Shown piece after piece: positions 8,870-17,381 of a DNA stretch of 45,211 nt. The stretch is from Paludibacteraceae bacterium (GTDB lineage Bacteria; Bacteroidota; Bacteroidia; Bacteroidales; Paludibacteraceae). Where the stretch lies: contig JAKSLB010000026.1 in the NCBI GenBank assembly GCA_024401435.1, forward strand, positions 1 to 45,211, read 5' to 3'. Each line of letters begins with the position of its first letter. The first letter of the stretch is position 1. Below the pieces are notes generated by a model that saw only the letters and a list, made by a program, of their open reading frames with translations, did no database searches and was not told the DNA's origin. The position numbers and the translations under genes are program-made.

Positions 8870-9295
8870 ATGACAATAGAAGAAAAACAAGATCAGATTA
8901 TTTCTGAATTTGAATTTTTAGAAGATTGGTTGGATAAATATCAACTAATCATTGACAAGGGAATGGCAAACAAAGGAATTGACGACGAATATAAGACTGA
9001 TGAATTCCTAATCGAAGGATGCCAAAGTAAAGTATGGGTTCACGCAGAATACAAAAACGGATTCGTATTCTATCAAGGAGAGAGCAATACAGACATCGCT
9101 GGAGGTATTGTCAGTATGCTTGTTGACATTCTTACTGGACATACACCAACTGAAATTTTAGATGCCGAACTATACTTTATCGACCAAATCGGCTTAAAAG
9201 AACATCTGTCACCTACACGCTCCAATGGTATGTTAGCCATGGTCAAACAAATGAGAATGTATGCTTTAGCATTCAAGGCTCAATATGAAGATTAA
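8870..9295 (+). CDS. sufE: Sulfur acceptor protein SufE
   Basis: The product is 141 residues, the usual SufE length. The acceptor Cys51 is in the family motif EGCQSKVW. SufE takes the persulfide from SufS Cys364, stimulates the desulfurase and passes the sulfur to the SufBCD scaffold. The C-terminal part keeps LSPTRSNGMLAMVKQM, the conserved loop with Arg and Asn. The gene is 13 bases after sufS and is probably translated from the same message. Confidence 0.95.
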   Translation: MTIEEKQDQIISEFEFLEDWLDKYQLIIDKGMANKGIDDEYKTDEFLIEGCQSKVWVHAEYKNGFVFYQGESNTDIAGGIVSMLVDILTGHTPTEILDAELYFIDQIGLKEHLSPTRSNGMLAMVKQMRMYALAFKAQYED

Positions 9296-9305
9296 ACTCA
9301 ACCCA

Positions 9306-9336
9306 TTTGTTTTTTTTATTTTTATTTTTATATTTG
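9306..9336 (+). promoter_or_regulatory. Promoter of the TerB-like gene
   Basis: A -33 TTTG (9306-9309), a 19-base T/A-rich spacer and a -7 TATATTTG (9329-9336) are consensus-like. The leader before the ATG at 9362 would be about 20 bases. Confidence 0.7.
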
Positions 9337-9361
9337 TAATATAACAAAAACAATTAGAAAT

Positions 9362-9754
9362 ATGGATAATATAAAATTCGCAAGATTAGTAGCAAAGACG
9401 GGTGTTCACTTTGGAAAAGCTGATGGCTATTTCGATTCAAAAGAGCAAGACTTCGTAAATATGTTTGTAAACTTTCTTAACAACCAAGTATCAGTAGAAA
9501 ATGGTGTCATTAAGAAACAAAACATGGTGGCTGAAGATGCAAAAGAAATCATCAAAGAAGTCAACGAAAGAGACTATTCTATTGGAGAACTTGTAATCGA
9601 AACCAAAAACATACTTGCAGAATTCTCTGAAGAAGAACAAAAAGGTATTCTTAATGCCCTATCAAATTTTATCGAAAGTGTTATTTCTATAGATGGTGTT
9701 AAGAATCCTTCTGAACAAACCGACTTCACATCTTGGAAAATTTCATTGCTATAA
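9362..9754 (+). CDS. TerB-like (tellurite-resistance/DjlA N-terminal fold) protein
   Basis: A soluble, largely helical protein of 130 residues without signal peptide or membrane segment. It starts with a helix followed by an acidic DGYFDSKEQDF stretch (about 20-30) and has a second acidic turn, SIDGVKNPSEQTDF, near the end. Paired helices with a D-G-x-x-x-x-x-E pattern are typical of the TerB/DjlA-N all-alpha fold, where the acidic residues can bind metal. No other ter genes are nearby, so a role in tellurite resistance should not be assumed. It has its own promoter and terminator, i.e. it is a single-gene unit. Confidence 0.65.
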   Translation: MDNIKFARLVAKTGVHFGKADGYFDSKEQDFVNMFVNFLNNQVSVENGVIKKQNMVAEDAKEIIKEVNERDYSIGELVIETKNILAEFSEEEQKGILNALSNFIESVISIDGVKNPSEQTDFTSWKISLL

Positions 9755-9779
9755 GCAAGTATTTTATTCTAAAAAAATA

Positions 9780-9813
9780 AAAACAGAACCGAAGTTTTCA
9801 GTTCTGTTTTTTT
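9780..9813 (+). terminator. Rho-independent terminator after the TerB-like gene
   Basis: The stem AAAACAGAAC (9780-9789) pairs with GTTCTGTTTT (9801-9810) around an 11-base loop and is followed by more Ts. Read on the other strand it could also stop transcription. Confidence 0.8.
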
Positions 9814-9897
9814 ATGCCTCGTCACAAGAAAATCTGTACACTTACCTTTTCACCATTACAATCCACCCAACCTGAAAAATTTTATATGTGAATTATA

Positions 9898-10323
9898 TTA
9901 TTGAATAATGCAATTTTCCTTGTGTCGTTCTTTACTGAAAAGAATGGGGAAAAATTGACGTTCAAGATATCCATTAGCAACTAATTCTGGCGTGATTTTT
10001 TCTGTTAATTGTACACGTCTTCCTCCTATCACATATCCAGATTGACGTAAAGCATAATGATCCTCAACAAAATGTTTGTCAGGTATACAGTCACCATCAA
10101 GGAAAACTAAGTATTCCGCTTTGCTTGCGACAACCGCTTTGTTTAGTATGATATCTTTCTGCCATCCTTTGTCTTCATGCCATATGTGTTGTACAGGGAA
10201 AAAGACTTCTTTCGACATTTGCTCAATTTCTTGTTTACTCTTTTCCGATGAACCATCATCAGCAATTACAACTTCAAAATTTGTAAAAGTTTGTCGTTGC
10301 AACATATTGAATATCATCTTCAA
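9898..10323 (-). pseudogene. Truncated family 2 glycosyltransferase remnant
   Basis: The 141-residue frame contains the core of a GT-A fold family 2 glycosyltransferase: NMLQRQTFTNFEVVIADDGS near the N-terminus, HEDKGWQKDIILNKAV, then FLDGDCIPDKHFVEDH with the DxD-type metal/nucleotide-sugar site. Normal relatives have about 250-290 residues. Here the first beta strand and its T-Y-N motif are missing; upstream codons stay open to a TGA at 10393-10395 and read NRYFDNYYTPWLKM, but no good start is present. The C-terminal acceptor region is also lost: the frame stops after KENCIIQ. It is therefore most likely a decayed gene. No surface-polysaccharide cluster is nearby. Confidence 0.75.
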
Positions 10324-10513
10324 CCATGGTGTATAATAATTATCGAAATATCTATTTTCATTTTTATCTTTTTTTACAATGGTAGCAAAATTTCAAGTAT
10401 GGAATCGAGTAATCTGTTCAAAAACACTAAAATTATTGTAGTTCAACAAACTTTAAATTGCATAAAATCAAAATCTGAAGAATGTATAAATACACAATTC
10501 CTCATATAAATAT
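10324..10513. other. AT-rich gap between glycosyltransferase remnant and helicase
   Basis: No intact gene is seen in these 190 bases. On the minus strand about 10396-10460 one frame reads NYNNFSVLNRLLDSIL, which looks like the first strand and helix of a family 2 glycosyltransferase but is interrupted by stops on both sides and out of frame with the remnant below 10392. This may be more of the same decayed gene. Confidence 0.35.
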
Positions 10514-13500
10514 TCATTTCTTCATCGGGTTTCCATAAAAATTTCCAGTCTCTTTCATATACTGAATAAACTGCTGATAAGTCGGACTCTTAGATAACAA
10601 TTTCATATCTCCTATAAAAATCATCTGTTCCCTTGCTCGTGTGATTGCCACATTCAGTTTTCGGTCAATCATCCGACCTTCCTCCACAAATACATTACCC
10701 GACAAGAACCCTAATTGATAACTCTTCTTTATCGTAGTGCCATAAATGATTACATCTCGTTCACTCCCCTGATAGCGCTCCACCGTATCAATCGAAATCT
10801 CTGACAAATCACGATCCTCCATCTTCTCCAACTCCTTTCGTACCATTGCAATCTGACTACGATACGGTACAATCACACCAACTGATCGTCCCACATCAAA
10901 TTTTTCACCTGCCATCTCATACAAATGCTTGACACGACAAACAATCTGAGCTATCAATTGTGCTTCCGTCACATTCACTGTATCCGAACTATCATCTATC
11001 ACAACCGGCAAATGAAAACACAACATCCGATGAGCATACAAAAGTTGATCTAAACGATCAGTTAACGTATGTCCTTCCAACGCATCATAAAACAGATTCT
11101 TCTGCTGATGTGCCAATGGGACACTCGTCAACATCGACTCATAATATCGCGTATTCACAAAGTCCGAGATCTCCGGATGCATACGTCCCTGTCGACTCAA
11201 CATATACACATACTCAGGCTTACCTTTATATGATTTCAATATTCTTTCAAAAAAAGAATACCTGCAATTTTCTAAACCTATCGATTGCAACTCTTCGTCC
11301 TCCACTCTCGACTCCAACTCTGACTGCTGTACAACAGCTGGTAACTGCTTGTGATCTCCTATAAACACAAATTTACGAACCGCACATCCATTATTCGCCG
11401 TAAACAAACCAATTAAATGTGGCTCCAAAATCTGAGATGCCTCATCCACTATGGCCAAATCAAACTGCTTCAAAGCAAACAAAGATGTTGTTGATGATAT
11501 GGATGTTGTCGTACCAACATACACTCGAACCGACTGAAGATAGTTTTTAATCTCTTGAGCATTTGACAATTCCTTTATCTTGTTTTTCAACAAATAAGAT
11601 GTATCAAAATGTTCCGTACAAGAATGTTCATGCCCCACTCTCACAAAATCAATTCCCTCCTTTATCAACTTCATACAAATCTCCTCCACCGCTCGATTGG
11701 TATAAGAAACAATCAATACTGATACTGTGTCATCCAACAGACTCTCTTTCAAAATATTGACTAAGGCATATGAAGTCTTCCCAGTTCCCGGAGGTCCAAT
11801 TACAATAAAAAAATCTTGTGCTTGCTTTGCTCGTAAAACCAACTCGTTGAACGAGCCATAATCACCTTTCAAAGTAAGAGTCGCATCTATCTCTGCCGTA
11901 CGCTGATTCAATATTAAATCCTTCCGAGAAGAATTCTCCATCGATATAAATAAAAAGAGATCTTTGAAAGCTGAAACGAATGACGAATCCAAAAAATCAT
12001 GCTCCATCGTCCAACGAATATGTTCTTCAACTCTAAATACATTTTTATTCCGTTGTGGCGCACGCAATTTCAACACAATGAACTCTTTATGTAACTCCAC
12101 AATCGTCGCACGATAAACAATGTCATGACACATATTCGGAGATTCACTATCCTTATAAGCATAAAATGCCACCACATCCCCTTTCCTAAAATTAGGCAAA
12201 CTGCATTGATCACTCTCCTCAATTCCAAACGTAATCAAATCCACGCCCACACCCCAATTTTCACTTGCCAGAGCTGATATCAAATACAAATTAGTATACA
12301 CCATGCCTTCTTGCTCCTTCTCTTCCATAGAAAGATTCCAAGCAGACGCAAAAGAGGCTTTTGCCAAATGATACTCTTTTTCCAAAAACGTGTAAAATCG
12401 ATAGAAATAAGCCTTCTCAAGAGACGATGCTTTTTGAATCGAAGTTAAAATACTCTCTATCTCTGGCTTTTGATAAGTATTCCATAATTTACCCTTCGTA
12501 TGATTTACATTCAAATGTTCGGCAGTTAACTGGTTCAATATGGTAATACCACCCTTTTCCAACCGTTTCTCCAACCAAACGATATAATTTCGTAATAATA
12601 AAGCATTGAATAAAAGTTTTGGAGCAGGTCCCTCTTTTATCAATCCATTTTCCTCTTTTAATGTTTTGCCTGCAGTCGGATATTTAGAATAGAGCAATAA
12701 ACAACTCACATCTTCCGTCATCATACGCTGATTATACTTCAACCAGGCTAAATAAAACAACATTTGGACATAATGTTTCTCTTGATGACCACCATTAGGA
12801 AATCCCCATTTACCAGATTTTTGCTCTATCAAAATCTTTTTATCATCTGTCAACAAATCCATACGACCTTGCACACCTAACATCTCACAAAAGAAAGAAG
12901 GTTCCAACAACACCTTGTTTGGATCAAAGATTCGGTATCCATCCAATTGTTTCTCTGTATACATCTTTAAATTCAATTGCTGACGTTGAACCTCCGCATG
13001 AAAATCAGGCGATTTGAAATCAGAACAAGTCACCAAATTCATCGGATAAGTTTGAAAAAATCGCTTTGCACTATCTGAATAAGAAACCGGCATCTCATTA
13101 TACACCGCCTCATCCAAAAGCTGACTTGCGAAGTTACCTATGAGAATAGCCTGAGTGTTTTTCTTAGACATTAATTTCTTCACCAAATAAGAATAAGGAG
13201 TCAAACCATATTCCTCAAACGCATCAGCCACAGTGGATATGTCCACCAAAAAATCTGGTTCATAAATAATAAATTCAGGATAATATATGTTTTCCCGTAA
13301 TTTAGGTCTTATTAGATTCAACTGCACACCTTTCTCTAATAGTTTTCCATTAAGAGTTAAATCTCCTGCTTCGGTAGAATAGGCATAACAAACAACTACA
13401 TCATCACCTAATTCATCCGCCATCTCAGCATAAATATATTGCTCATTCCAATGATCCACCACCACACGAATATACTCAGAGACAGGACGTTCCACACGAG

Positions 13501-13906
13501 ATGATTCTACCCACAAATCATTCGGTAAAAGTTTCAACAATGCATCTGGCACAGCAGTTTGACAAACACAGCTGACAAATTCTGAAAACAAACGAACATC
13601 ATATAAAAAGGTACGTCGTAACTCATCGTCATGATACGATTTCAAGAAACGTATCTTTGAACGAAAATGATTCAAAGCACGAAAAACATTCTTGGATAGA
13701 TGAGATTCTTTCGCCAAATAATCCATTTTTGCAAAAGGACCAGAGAAAGAAAAACCAACATCACGCGTTTTATCATCTAAAAAGAGATAAAAGATATTTC
13801 TTAACGTGACATAAGATTGGTAAGGTGATACATTCTCTTCATTTTTACATATTGTAATTAGATCTTGGTAGATTGTTTCCACAGAGACATTAGAATATTT
13901 TGCCAT
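10514..13906 (-). CDS. RecB/Cas4-like nuclease fused to SF1 (Dna2/Upf1-type) helicase
   Basis: A 1130-residue protein. The first 320 residues match nothing I know. Residues about 335-390 form a PD-(D/E)xK nuclease core of the RecB/Cas4/Dna2 kind: LGVQGRMD (Asp350), then IEQK (Glu361, Lys363) and a later Gln381 in an amphipathic helix; the four Fe-S cysteines of Cas4/AddB are not evident. From about 690 comes a superfamily 1B helicase: Walker A GPPGTGKT (~700), DEAS Walker B (~819), GDHKQLPAV, SRQGRMHP, IDTVERYQGSERD and NVAITRAREQ. The layout is like eukaryotic Dna2. Such fusions process DNA ends or flaps in repair, and some act in phage defence; which applies here is unknown. It is a stand-alone gene, divergent from trkH. 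Confidence 0.88.
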   Translation of the reverse strand: MAKYSNVSVETIYQDLITICKNEENVSPYQSYVTLRNIFYLFLDDKTRDVGFSFSGPFAKMDYLAKESHLSKNVFRALNHFRSKIRFLKSYHDDELRRTFLYDVRLFSEFVSCVCQTAVPDALLKLLPNDLWVESSRVERPVSEYIRVVVDHWNEQYIYAEMADELGDDVVVCYAYSTEAGDLTLNGKLLEKGVQLNLIRPKLRENIYYPEFIIYEPDFLVDISTVADAFEEYGLTPYSYLVKKLMSKKNTQAILIGNFASQLLDEAVYNEMPVSYSDSAKRFFQTYPMNLVTCSDFKSPDFHAEVQRQQLNLKMYTEKQLDGYRIFDPNKVLLEPSFFCEMLGVQGRMDLLTDDKKILIEQKSGKWGFPNGGHQEKHYVQMLFYLAWLKYNQRMMTEDVSCLLLYSKYPTAGKTLKEENGLIKEGPAPKLLFNALLLRNYIVWLEKRLEKGGITILNQLTAEHLNVNHTKGKLWNTYQKPEIESILTSIQKASSLEKAYFYRFYTFLEKEYHLAKASFASAWNLSMEEKEQEGMVYTNLYLISALASENWGVGVDLITFGIEESDQCSLPNFRKGDVVAFYAYKDSESPNMCHDIVYRATIVELHKEFIVLKLRAPQRNKNVFRVEEHIRWTMEHDFLDSSFVSAFKDLFLFISMENSSRKDLILNQRTAEIDATLTLKGDYGSFNELVLRAKQAQDFFIVIGPPGTGKTSYALVNILKESLLDDTVSVLIVSYTNRAVEEICMKLIKEGIDFVRVGHEHSCTEHFDTSYLLKNKIKELSNAQEIKNYLQSVRVYVGTTTSISSTTSLFALKQFDLAIVDEASQILEPHLIGLFTANNGCAVRKFVFIGDHKQLPAVVQQSELESRVEDEELQSIGLENCRYSFFERILKSYKGKPEYVYMLSRQGRMHPEISDFVNTRYYESMLTSVPLAHQQKNLFYDALEGHTLTDRLDQLLYAHRMLCFHLPVVIDDSSDTVNVTEAQLIAQIVCRVKHLYEMAGEKFDVGRSVGVIVPYRSQIAMVRKELEKMEDRDLSEISIDTVERYQGSERDVIIYGTTIKKSYQLGFLSGNVFVEEGRMIDRKLNVAITRAREQMIFIGDMKLLSKSPTYQQFIQYMKETGNFYGNPMKK

Positions 13907-13928
13907 AATTTGTATTTTTAGTTTCCTA

Positions 13929-13936
13929 CAAATTTA
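13929..13936 (-). promoter_or_regulatory. Possible -7 box for the helicase-nuclease gene
   Basis: The minus strand reads TAAATTTG, matching TAnnTTTG, 22 bases before the ATG at 13906. No -33 element at the usual distance. Confidence 0.4.
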
Positions 13937-13959
13937 GCAATTAGTCGAATTAAATATGT

Positions 13960-13967
13960 TATCTTTG
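13960..13967 (+). promoter_or_regulatory. Promoter -7 box for trkH-map
   Basis: TATCTTTG followed by C fits the -7 consensus. The leader to the ATG at 14021 would be about 47 bases and includes a small dyad (CTCGCAAACTGCGAG, about 13999-14013). Confidence 0.55.
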
Positions 13968-14020
13968 CACCGAAATATGAGTTATAAAAATAAAAAACTC
14001 GCAAACTGCGAGAACAAAAG

Positions 14021-15484
14021 ATGAAGAAAAAAGTATTTGGAGTTCTCCTTCTGATGGAGACAGCCTTCCTTTTCATTTCCGCCATTGTAGCACTCTGTTA
14101 CGGCGAAAAAGATTTGGTACCTCTACTGATTGCTACCGTAGCCAGTGGACTAACTGGAACATGCCTATTCATTCCCAATCGACATAAGGGTGGCAACCTC
14201 AATCGTATGGATTGCTACATTATCATATCAGGGGTATGGATTGTTTTCTCCCTATTTGGAATGATTCCATTTCTCGTATATGGTACTACCAATCATATCA
14301 CAGACGCCTTTTTTGAAACCATGTCTGGTTTTACCACTACAGGAGCATCCGTATTAAACAATATAGACGAACAACCACACGGAATCCTATTATGGAGATC
14401 CATTCTACAATGGTTGGGCGGTTTAGGAATTATGGTGTTCTCTATCGCGCTTCTTCCTTCTTATAGTAGGAACAACAAACAATTATTCTCTACGGAAGTG
14501 ACAAGTGTTTCAATGAGTAAAGTGAGACCTAAGACACAAGAGACAGCACGAGGTATTCTTGTTATTTATTGTATTCTCACCCTCTGTTGCGCCATCTTCT
14601 ATTTCATTGGTCCAATGAACATCTTTGATGCCATTTGTCATGCAATGACAACCTTAGGAACAGGAGGATTCGGAACCCATCAAGCCAATATAGCCTACTT
14701 TCAATCTCCATACATAGAATATGTTTGTTCCATCTTTATGATTATGGCAGGTGTCAACTTTGCACTCTATTTCTATGCCAGCACAGGTAATTGGAAGCCC
14801 ATAAAAACCAATGAGGAACTACATTGGTATATCATAGCCACATTCTTTTTTGTGATGCTATTCTTTTTCTTATTCCGTATCAATCCCAACCATTGCAACA
14901 GCGCACAAATGCCAACAACTATGGCTGATTGTTTCCGATCAGCCTTATTCCATGTAGCCTCTATATTTACCTCATGTGGATTTCAAGGTTCTTATTGTGA
15001 CTACGATGGTTGGGGATCTGCTTTTTGGATGCCAACCATGCTATTAATGATCAGCGGTGCCTGCGCAGGTTCATCCAGTGGAGGTATGAAACTCATTCGA
15101 TTCATTATCTGCATTAAAAACACCAAGAATGAGTTCCTATTGCACAAACATCCAAACGCCGTATTACCAGTTAAGATTTCAAAACGTGTGATTGACTACG
15201 AAATGGTCACCCGCACTCTCGCATTTATATTCCTATTCCTTATTGTTATCATCATCGGTACAACCGCACTTTCCATCACAGGTCTCTCTTTTGACACAGC
15301 CTTTGGAACCTGTATCAGTGCCATTAGCAATACAGGACCTGGTTTTGGCGCAGCTGGACCAAGTCTCAACTACGCAACACTACCAGATGCAAGCAAATGG
15401 ATCTTATCCATTTTAATGTTAATCGGACGTCTAGAAATATATACTATACTATTAATGTTCACCCTCGATTTCTGGAAAGACTAA
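14021..15484 (+). CDS. trkH: Potassium uptake protein TrkH
   Basis: This 487-residue inner-membrane K+ translocating subunit consists of four repeated M1-P-M2 units. The four selectivity-filter loops can be read in order: TTTGASVL, TTLGTGGFGTH, TSCGFQGS and SNTGPGFG, each with the conserved Gly. An N-terminal helix pair precedes the first repeat, as is usual for TrkH. The cytoplasmic gating partner TrkA is not in the window. The map gene begins 6 bases after its stop, so the two are probably co-transcribed although their functions are unrelated. Confidence 0.95.
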   Translation: MKKKVFGVLLLMETAFLFISAIVALCYGEKDLVPLLIATVASGLTGTCLFIPNRHKGGNLNRMDCYIIISGVWIVFSLFGMIPFLVYGTTNHITDAFFETMSGFTTTGASVLNNIDEQPHGILLWRSILQWLGGLGIMVFSIALLPSYSRNNKQLFSTEVTSVSMSKVRPKTQETARGILVIYCILTLCCAIFYFIGPMNIFDAICHAMTTLGTGGFGTHQANIAYFQSPYIEYVCSIFMIMAGVNFALYFYASTGNWKPIKTNEELHWYIIATFFFVMLFFFLFRINPNHCNSAQMPTTMADCFRSALFHVASIFTSCGFQGSYCDYDGWGSAFWMPTMLLMISGACAGSSSGGMKLIRFIICIKNTKNEFLLHKHPNAVLPVKISKRVIDYEMVTRTLAFIFLFLIVIIIGTTALSITGLSFDTAFGTCISAISNTGPGFGAAGPSLNYATLPDASKWILSILMLIGRLEIYTILLMFTLDFWKD

Positions 15485-15490
15485 AAGAAC

Positions 15491-16384
15491 GTGAACAAGA
15501 GAGAAGTAAAGGACTTCTATAGAAACATCATGGGAAATAGTCATAGAAAATGGTTCGTAAAAAGTGGAGTTGAACCCACAGAACTAGAACGAAAAGTAAT
15601 GGAATTCGAACGTAGAGGATATCTCGTTCCAAGCAGAAAACTCATCAAAACGCCCGAACAAATAGAAGGTATTCGTGAAAGTGGCGTTATCAACACAGGT
15701 GTATTAGATCTCATCGAAAAAGAGATAAAAATTGGTATGAGCACCGAAGATATAGACAAACTTGTTTATGATTTTACCATCGCACACGGAGCTATACCTG
15801 CCCCACTCAATTACGAAGGATTTCCTAAAAGTGTATGTACTTCCATTAACGAAGTAGTCTGTCATGGTATCCCCAATCCACGAACTATACTAAAAGAAGG
15901 TGATATCATCAATGTAGATGTATCCACCATCTACAACGGATATTTCTCTGATGCATCCAGAATGTTCTGTCTGGGAAATATCACACCCGAAAAAAAGCGT
16001 TTGGTGGATGTAACCAAGGAATGCCTTCTCATTGGTATGGAGGCTGCTAAGCCTTACGGATTTGTGGGAGATATCGGTTTTGCCATTGAACAACATGCTA
16101 AGAAAAACGGTTATTCTGTCGTTCGTGATCTGACAGGACATGGCGTCGGACTAAAATTTCATGAAGATCCTGAAGTCTGTCACTTCGGAAAGCCTCATAC
16201 AGGAATGTTACTAGTTCCAGGAATGGTTTTCACGATTGAACCGATGATCAATATGGGTAAAAGTCAAGTAATCTTCAATCAAAAAGATGGCTGGACGGTA
16301 ACCACTCGCGACGGACTACCATCCGCACAATGGGAACATACCTTTGTTATGACAGAAAACGGACTGGAAATATTAACTTACTAA
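15491..16384 (+). CDS. map: Methionine aminopeptidase, type I
   Basis: This 297-residue enzyme removes the initiator methionine from nascent proteins. The five metal ligands are Asp143 (NVDVS), Asp154 (YFSDASR), His217 (GHGVG), Glu250 (TIEPM) and Glu282 (QWEHT), and His125 in CHGIPN is the substrate-binding His. It carries about 45 residues before the catalytic domain (which begins near KTPEQIEGIRESG). The extension lacks SEC-C or zinc-finger cysteines and may help in ribosome binding. The start used here is a GTG 6 bases after the trkH stop; an ATG at residue 14 is an alternative. Confidence 0.95.
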   Translation: MNKREVKDFYRNIMGNSHRKWFVKSGVEPTELERKVMEFERRGYLVPSRKLIKTPEQIEGIRESGVINTGVLDLIEKEIKIGMSTEDIDKLVYDFTIAHGAIPAPLNYEGFPKSVCTSINEVVCHGIPNPRTILKEGDIINVDVSTIYNGYFSDASRMFCLGNITPEKKRLVDVTKECLLIGMEAAKPYGFVGDIGFAIEQHAKKNGYSVVRDLTGHGVGLKFHEDPEVCHFGKPHTGMLLVPGMVFTIEPMINMGKSQVIFNQKDGWTVTTRDGLPSAQWEHTFVMTENGLEILTY

Positions 16385-16394
16385 AAGCTTCTTT

Positions 16395-16631
16395 ATGAAA
16401 TGTTATAACTGCGGAAACGAAATACCACAAGGCGCTAAATACTGCTTAAGTTGTGGCCGTAAAGTTGGTGATGCCGGGAATCACGACTCCGAAACACATG
16501 CCGAAGGTGATCCTGAACATGTATCTCAAAAAAAATCCCCCAAGAATATCATTTCAAAACCTTTTGGATGGAAAATTTTTTTCGGAATACTACTCATCCT
16601 ATTATGCTATTCCTTATATAAACTTCTATAA
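16395..16631 (+). CDS. Small zinc-ribbon membrane protein
   Basis: The product is 78 residues. The N-terminus has a zinc ribbon, CYNCGNEIPQGAKYCLSCGR (C3, C6, C17, C20), then a charged linker (about 25-55), and a single C-terminal transmembrane helix (IFFGILLILLCYSLYKLL). The ribbon should face the cytoplasm. It begins 10 bases after map and probably ends that transcript. This zinc-ribbon plus one-helix layout is common and says nothing definite about function. Confidence 0.75.
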   Translation: MKCYNCGNEIPQGAKYCLSCGRKVGDAGNHDSETHAEGDPEHVSQKKSPKNIISKPFGWKIFFGILLILLCYSLYKLL

Positions 16632-16778
16632 AGGAACTCTAAAAATCAGTTATTTAAAAAATTCGACGAAAAAAAATCACAGTTTTAGAATGACTTTTTC
16701 TAAAGAAAAGTCCACGATATATCAGTTTTTTATTATATTTATCGAAAAAATAACAACAATAAGAAAAAAGAGAATTAA
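16632..16778. other. AT-rich intergenic region with hairpin and weak promoter
   Basis: About 147 bases. GACTTTT (16691-16697) pairs with AAAAGTC (16705-16711) around a 7-base loop, but no T run follows, so it is not a good terminator. TATATTTA (about 16733-16740) differs by one base from the -7 consensus and could drive the lipoprotein gene. Nothing else is seen. Confidence 0.35.
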
Positions 16779-17273
16779 ATGAAACGTATAAAATTATCCT
16801 TCTTAGCAATTTTTGCAGTCATCGCTTCTGCATTAATGTTATCTGCATGCTCAACTCCTGCAGATTATTGTGAAAACGTTATGGGCAAATGCACCAAACT
16901 GGAAAAGGATGTCAACAAATTGGCAGACCAGATTGCATCAAAAGATATTGACAAAATTCAAACTGTTTACAATGAGAATTTGGCAGAAATAAACGAAACA
17001 ATCGATTATCTACAAAAAATAGGTGCATGCAACAATCAAGAATACTTACAAAAAGCAGCTCTCAATTTTGCTCAAACCTACAAGGATATTTACGAAAATG
17101 AATACGCAACAGCCATCGATATTCTAAAGAAAGACAAAAAAACTTTTGAAGATGGTGATAAAATTGCTTTTATGTTTGATGACGTAGAAGCAAAATCAAA
17201 TGAAGCAAAGATTGATTTATTGAATAACTTCAAGAAATTCATCCAAGAGTTCGAACTTACAGTTGCTCAATAA
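16779..17273 (+). CDS. Lipoprotein of unknown function
   Basis: A 164-residue lipoprotein with a clear signal peptide and lipobox LSAC (Cys24). The mature part is almost entirely helical and charged (KCTKLEKDVNKLADQIASKD, LNNFKKFIQEFELTVAQ) and should form a helical bundle or coiled coil. Only Thr-Pro-Ala and a single Asp follow Ser25, so the acidic surface-export signal is missing and the protein probably stays on the periplasmic face. Two or three further Cys residues could form a disulfide. I do not recognise the family. It is a single-gene unit closed by a terminator. Confidence 0.75.
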   Translation: MKRIKLSFLAIFAVIASALMLSACSTPADYCENVMGKCTKLEKDVNKLADQIASKDIDKIQTVYNENLAEINETIDYLQKIGACNNQEYLQKAALNFAQTYKDIYENEYATAIDILKKDKKTFEDGDKIAFMFDDVEAKSNEAKIDLLNNFKKFIQEFELTVAQ

Positions 17274-17297
17274 ACAACTTTATTAAAACAAATAACC

Positions 17298-17352
17298 ATT
17301 CCCCGTTCCGTATTCATTCTTGAAAAACATCGGAACAGGGAATTTGATTTTT
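17298..17352 (+). terminator. Rho-independent terminator after the lipoprotein gene
   Basis: ATTCCCCGTTCCG (17298-17310) pairs with CGGAACAGGGAAT (17331-17343) with one C-A mismatch around a 20-base loop, followed by TTGATTTTTAT. The loop is long for a terminator but the stem is strong. Confidence 0.75.
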
Positions 17353-17381
17353 ATATTGTCAAACTCACTAAATTTATTATT

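Noticed and set aside
9362-9754. Tellurite-resistance operon
   Set aside because: Only a TerB-like single gene is present; no TerA, C, D, E or Z homologues are nearby.
10291-10509. 72-codon open frame on plus in the glycosyltransferase gap
   Set aside because: Repetitive Ile/Phe/Asn translation from AT-rich DNA; it overlaps the remnant on the other strand and has no promoter.
10960-11364. 134-codon open frame on plus opposite the helicase domain
   Set aside because: It mirrors the helicase motifs on the other strand, is Thr/Ser/His-rich and has no start context.
16691-16711. Hairpin GACTTTT...AAAAGTC as terminator of map/zinc-ribbon unit
   Set aside because: The stem is AT-rich and no T run follows on either side, so it is not counted as a terminator.
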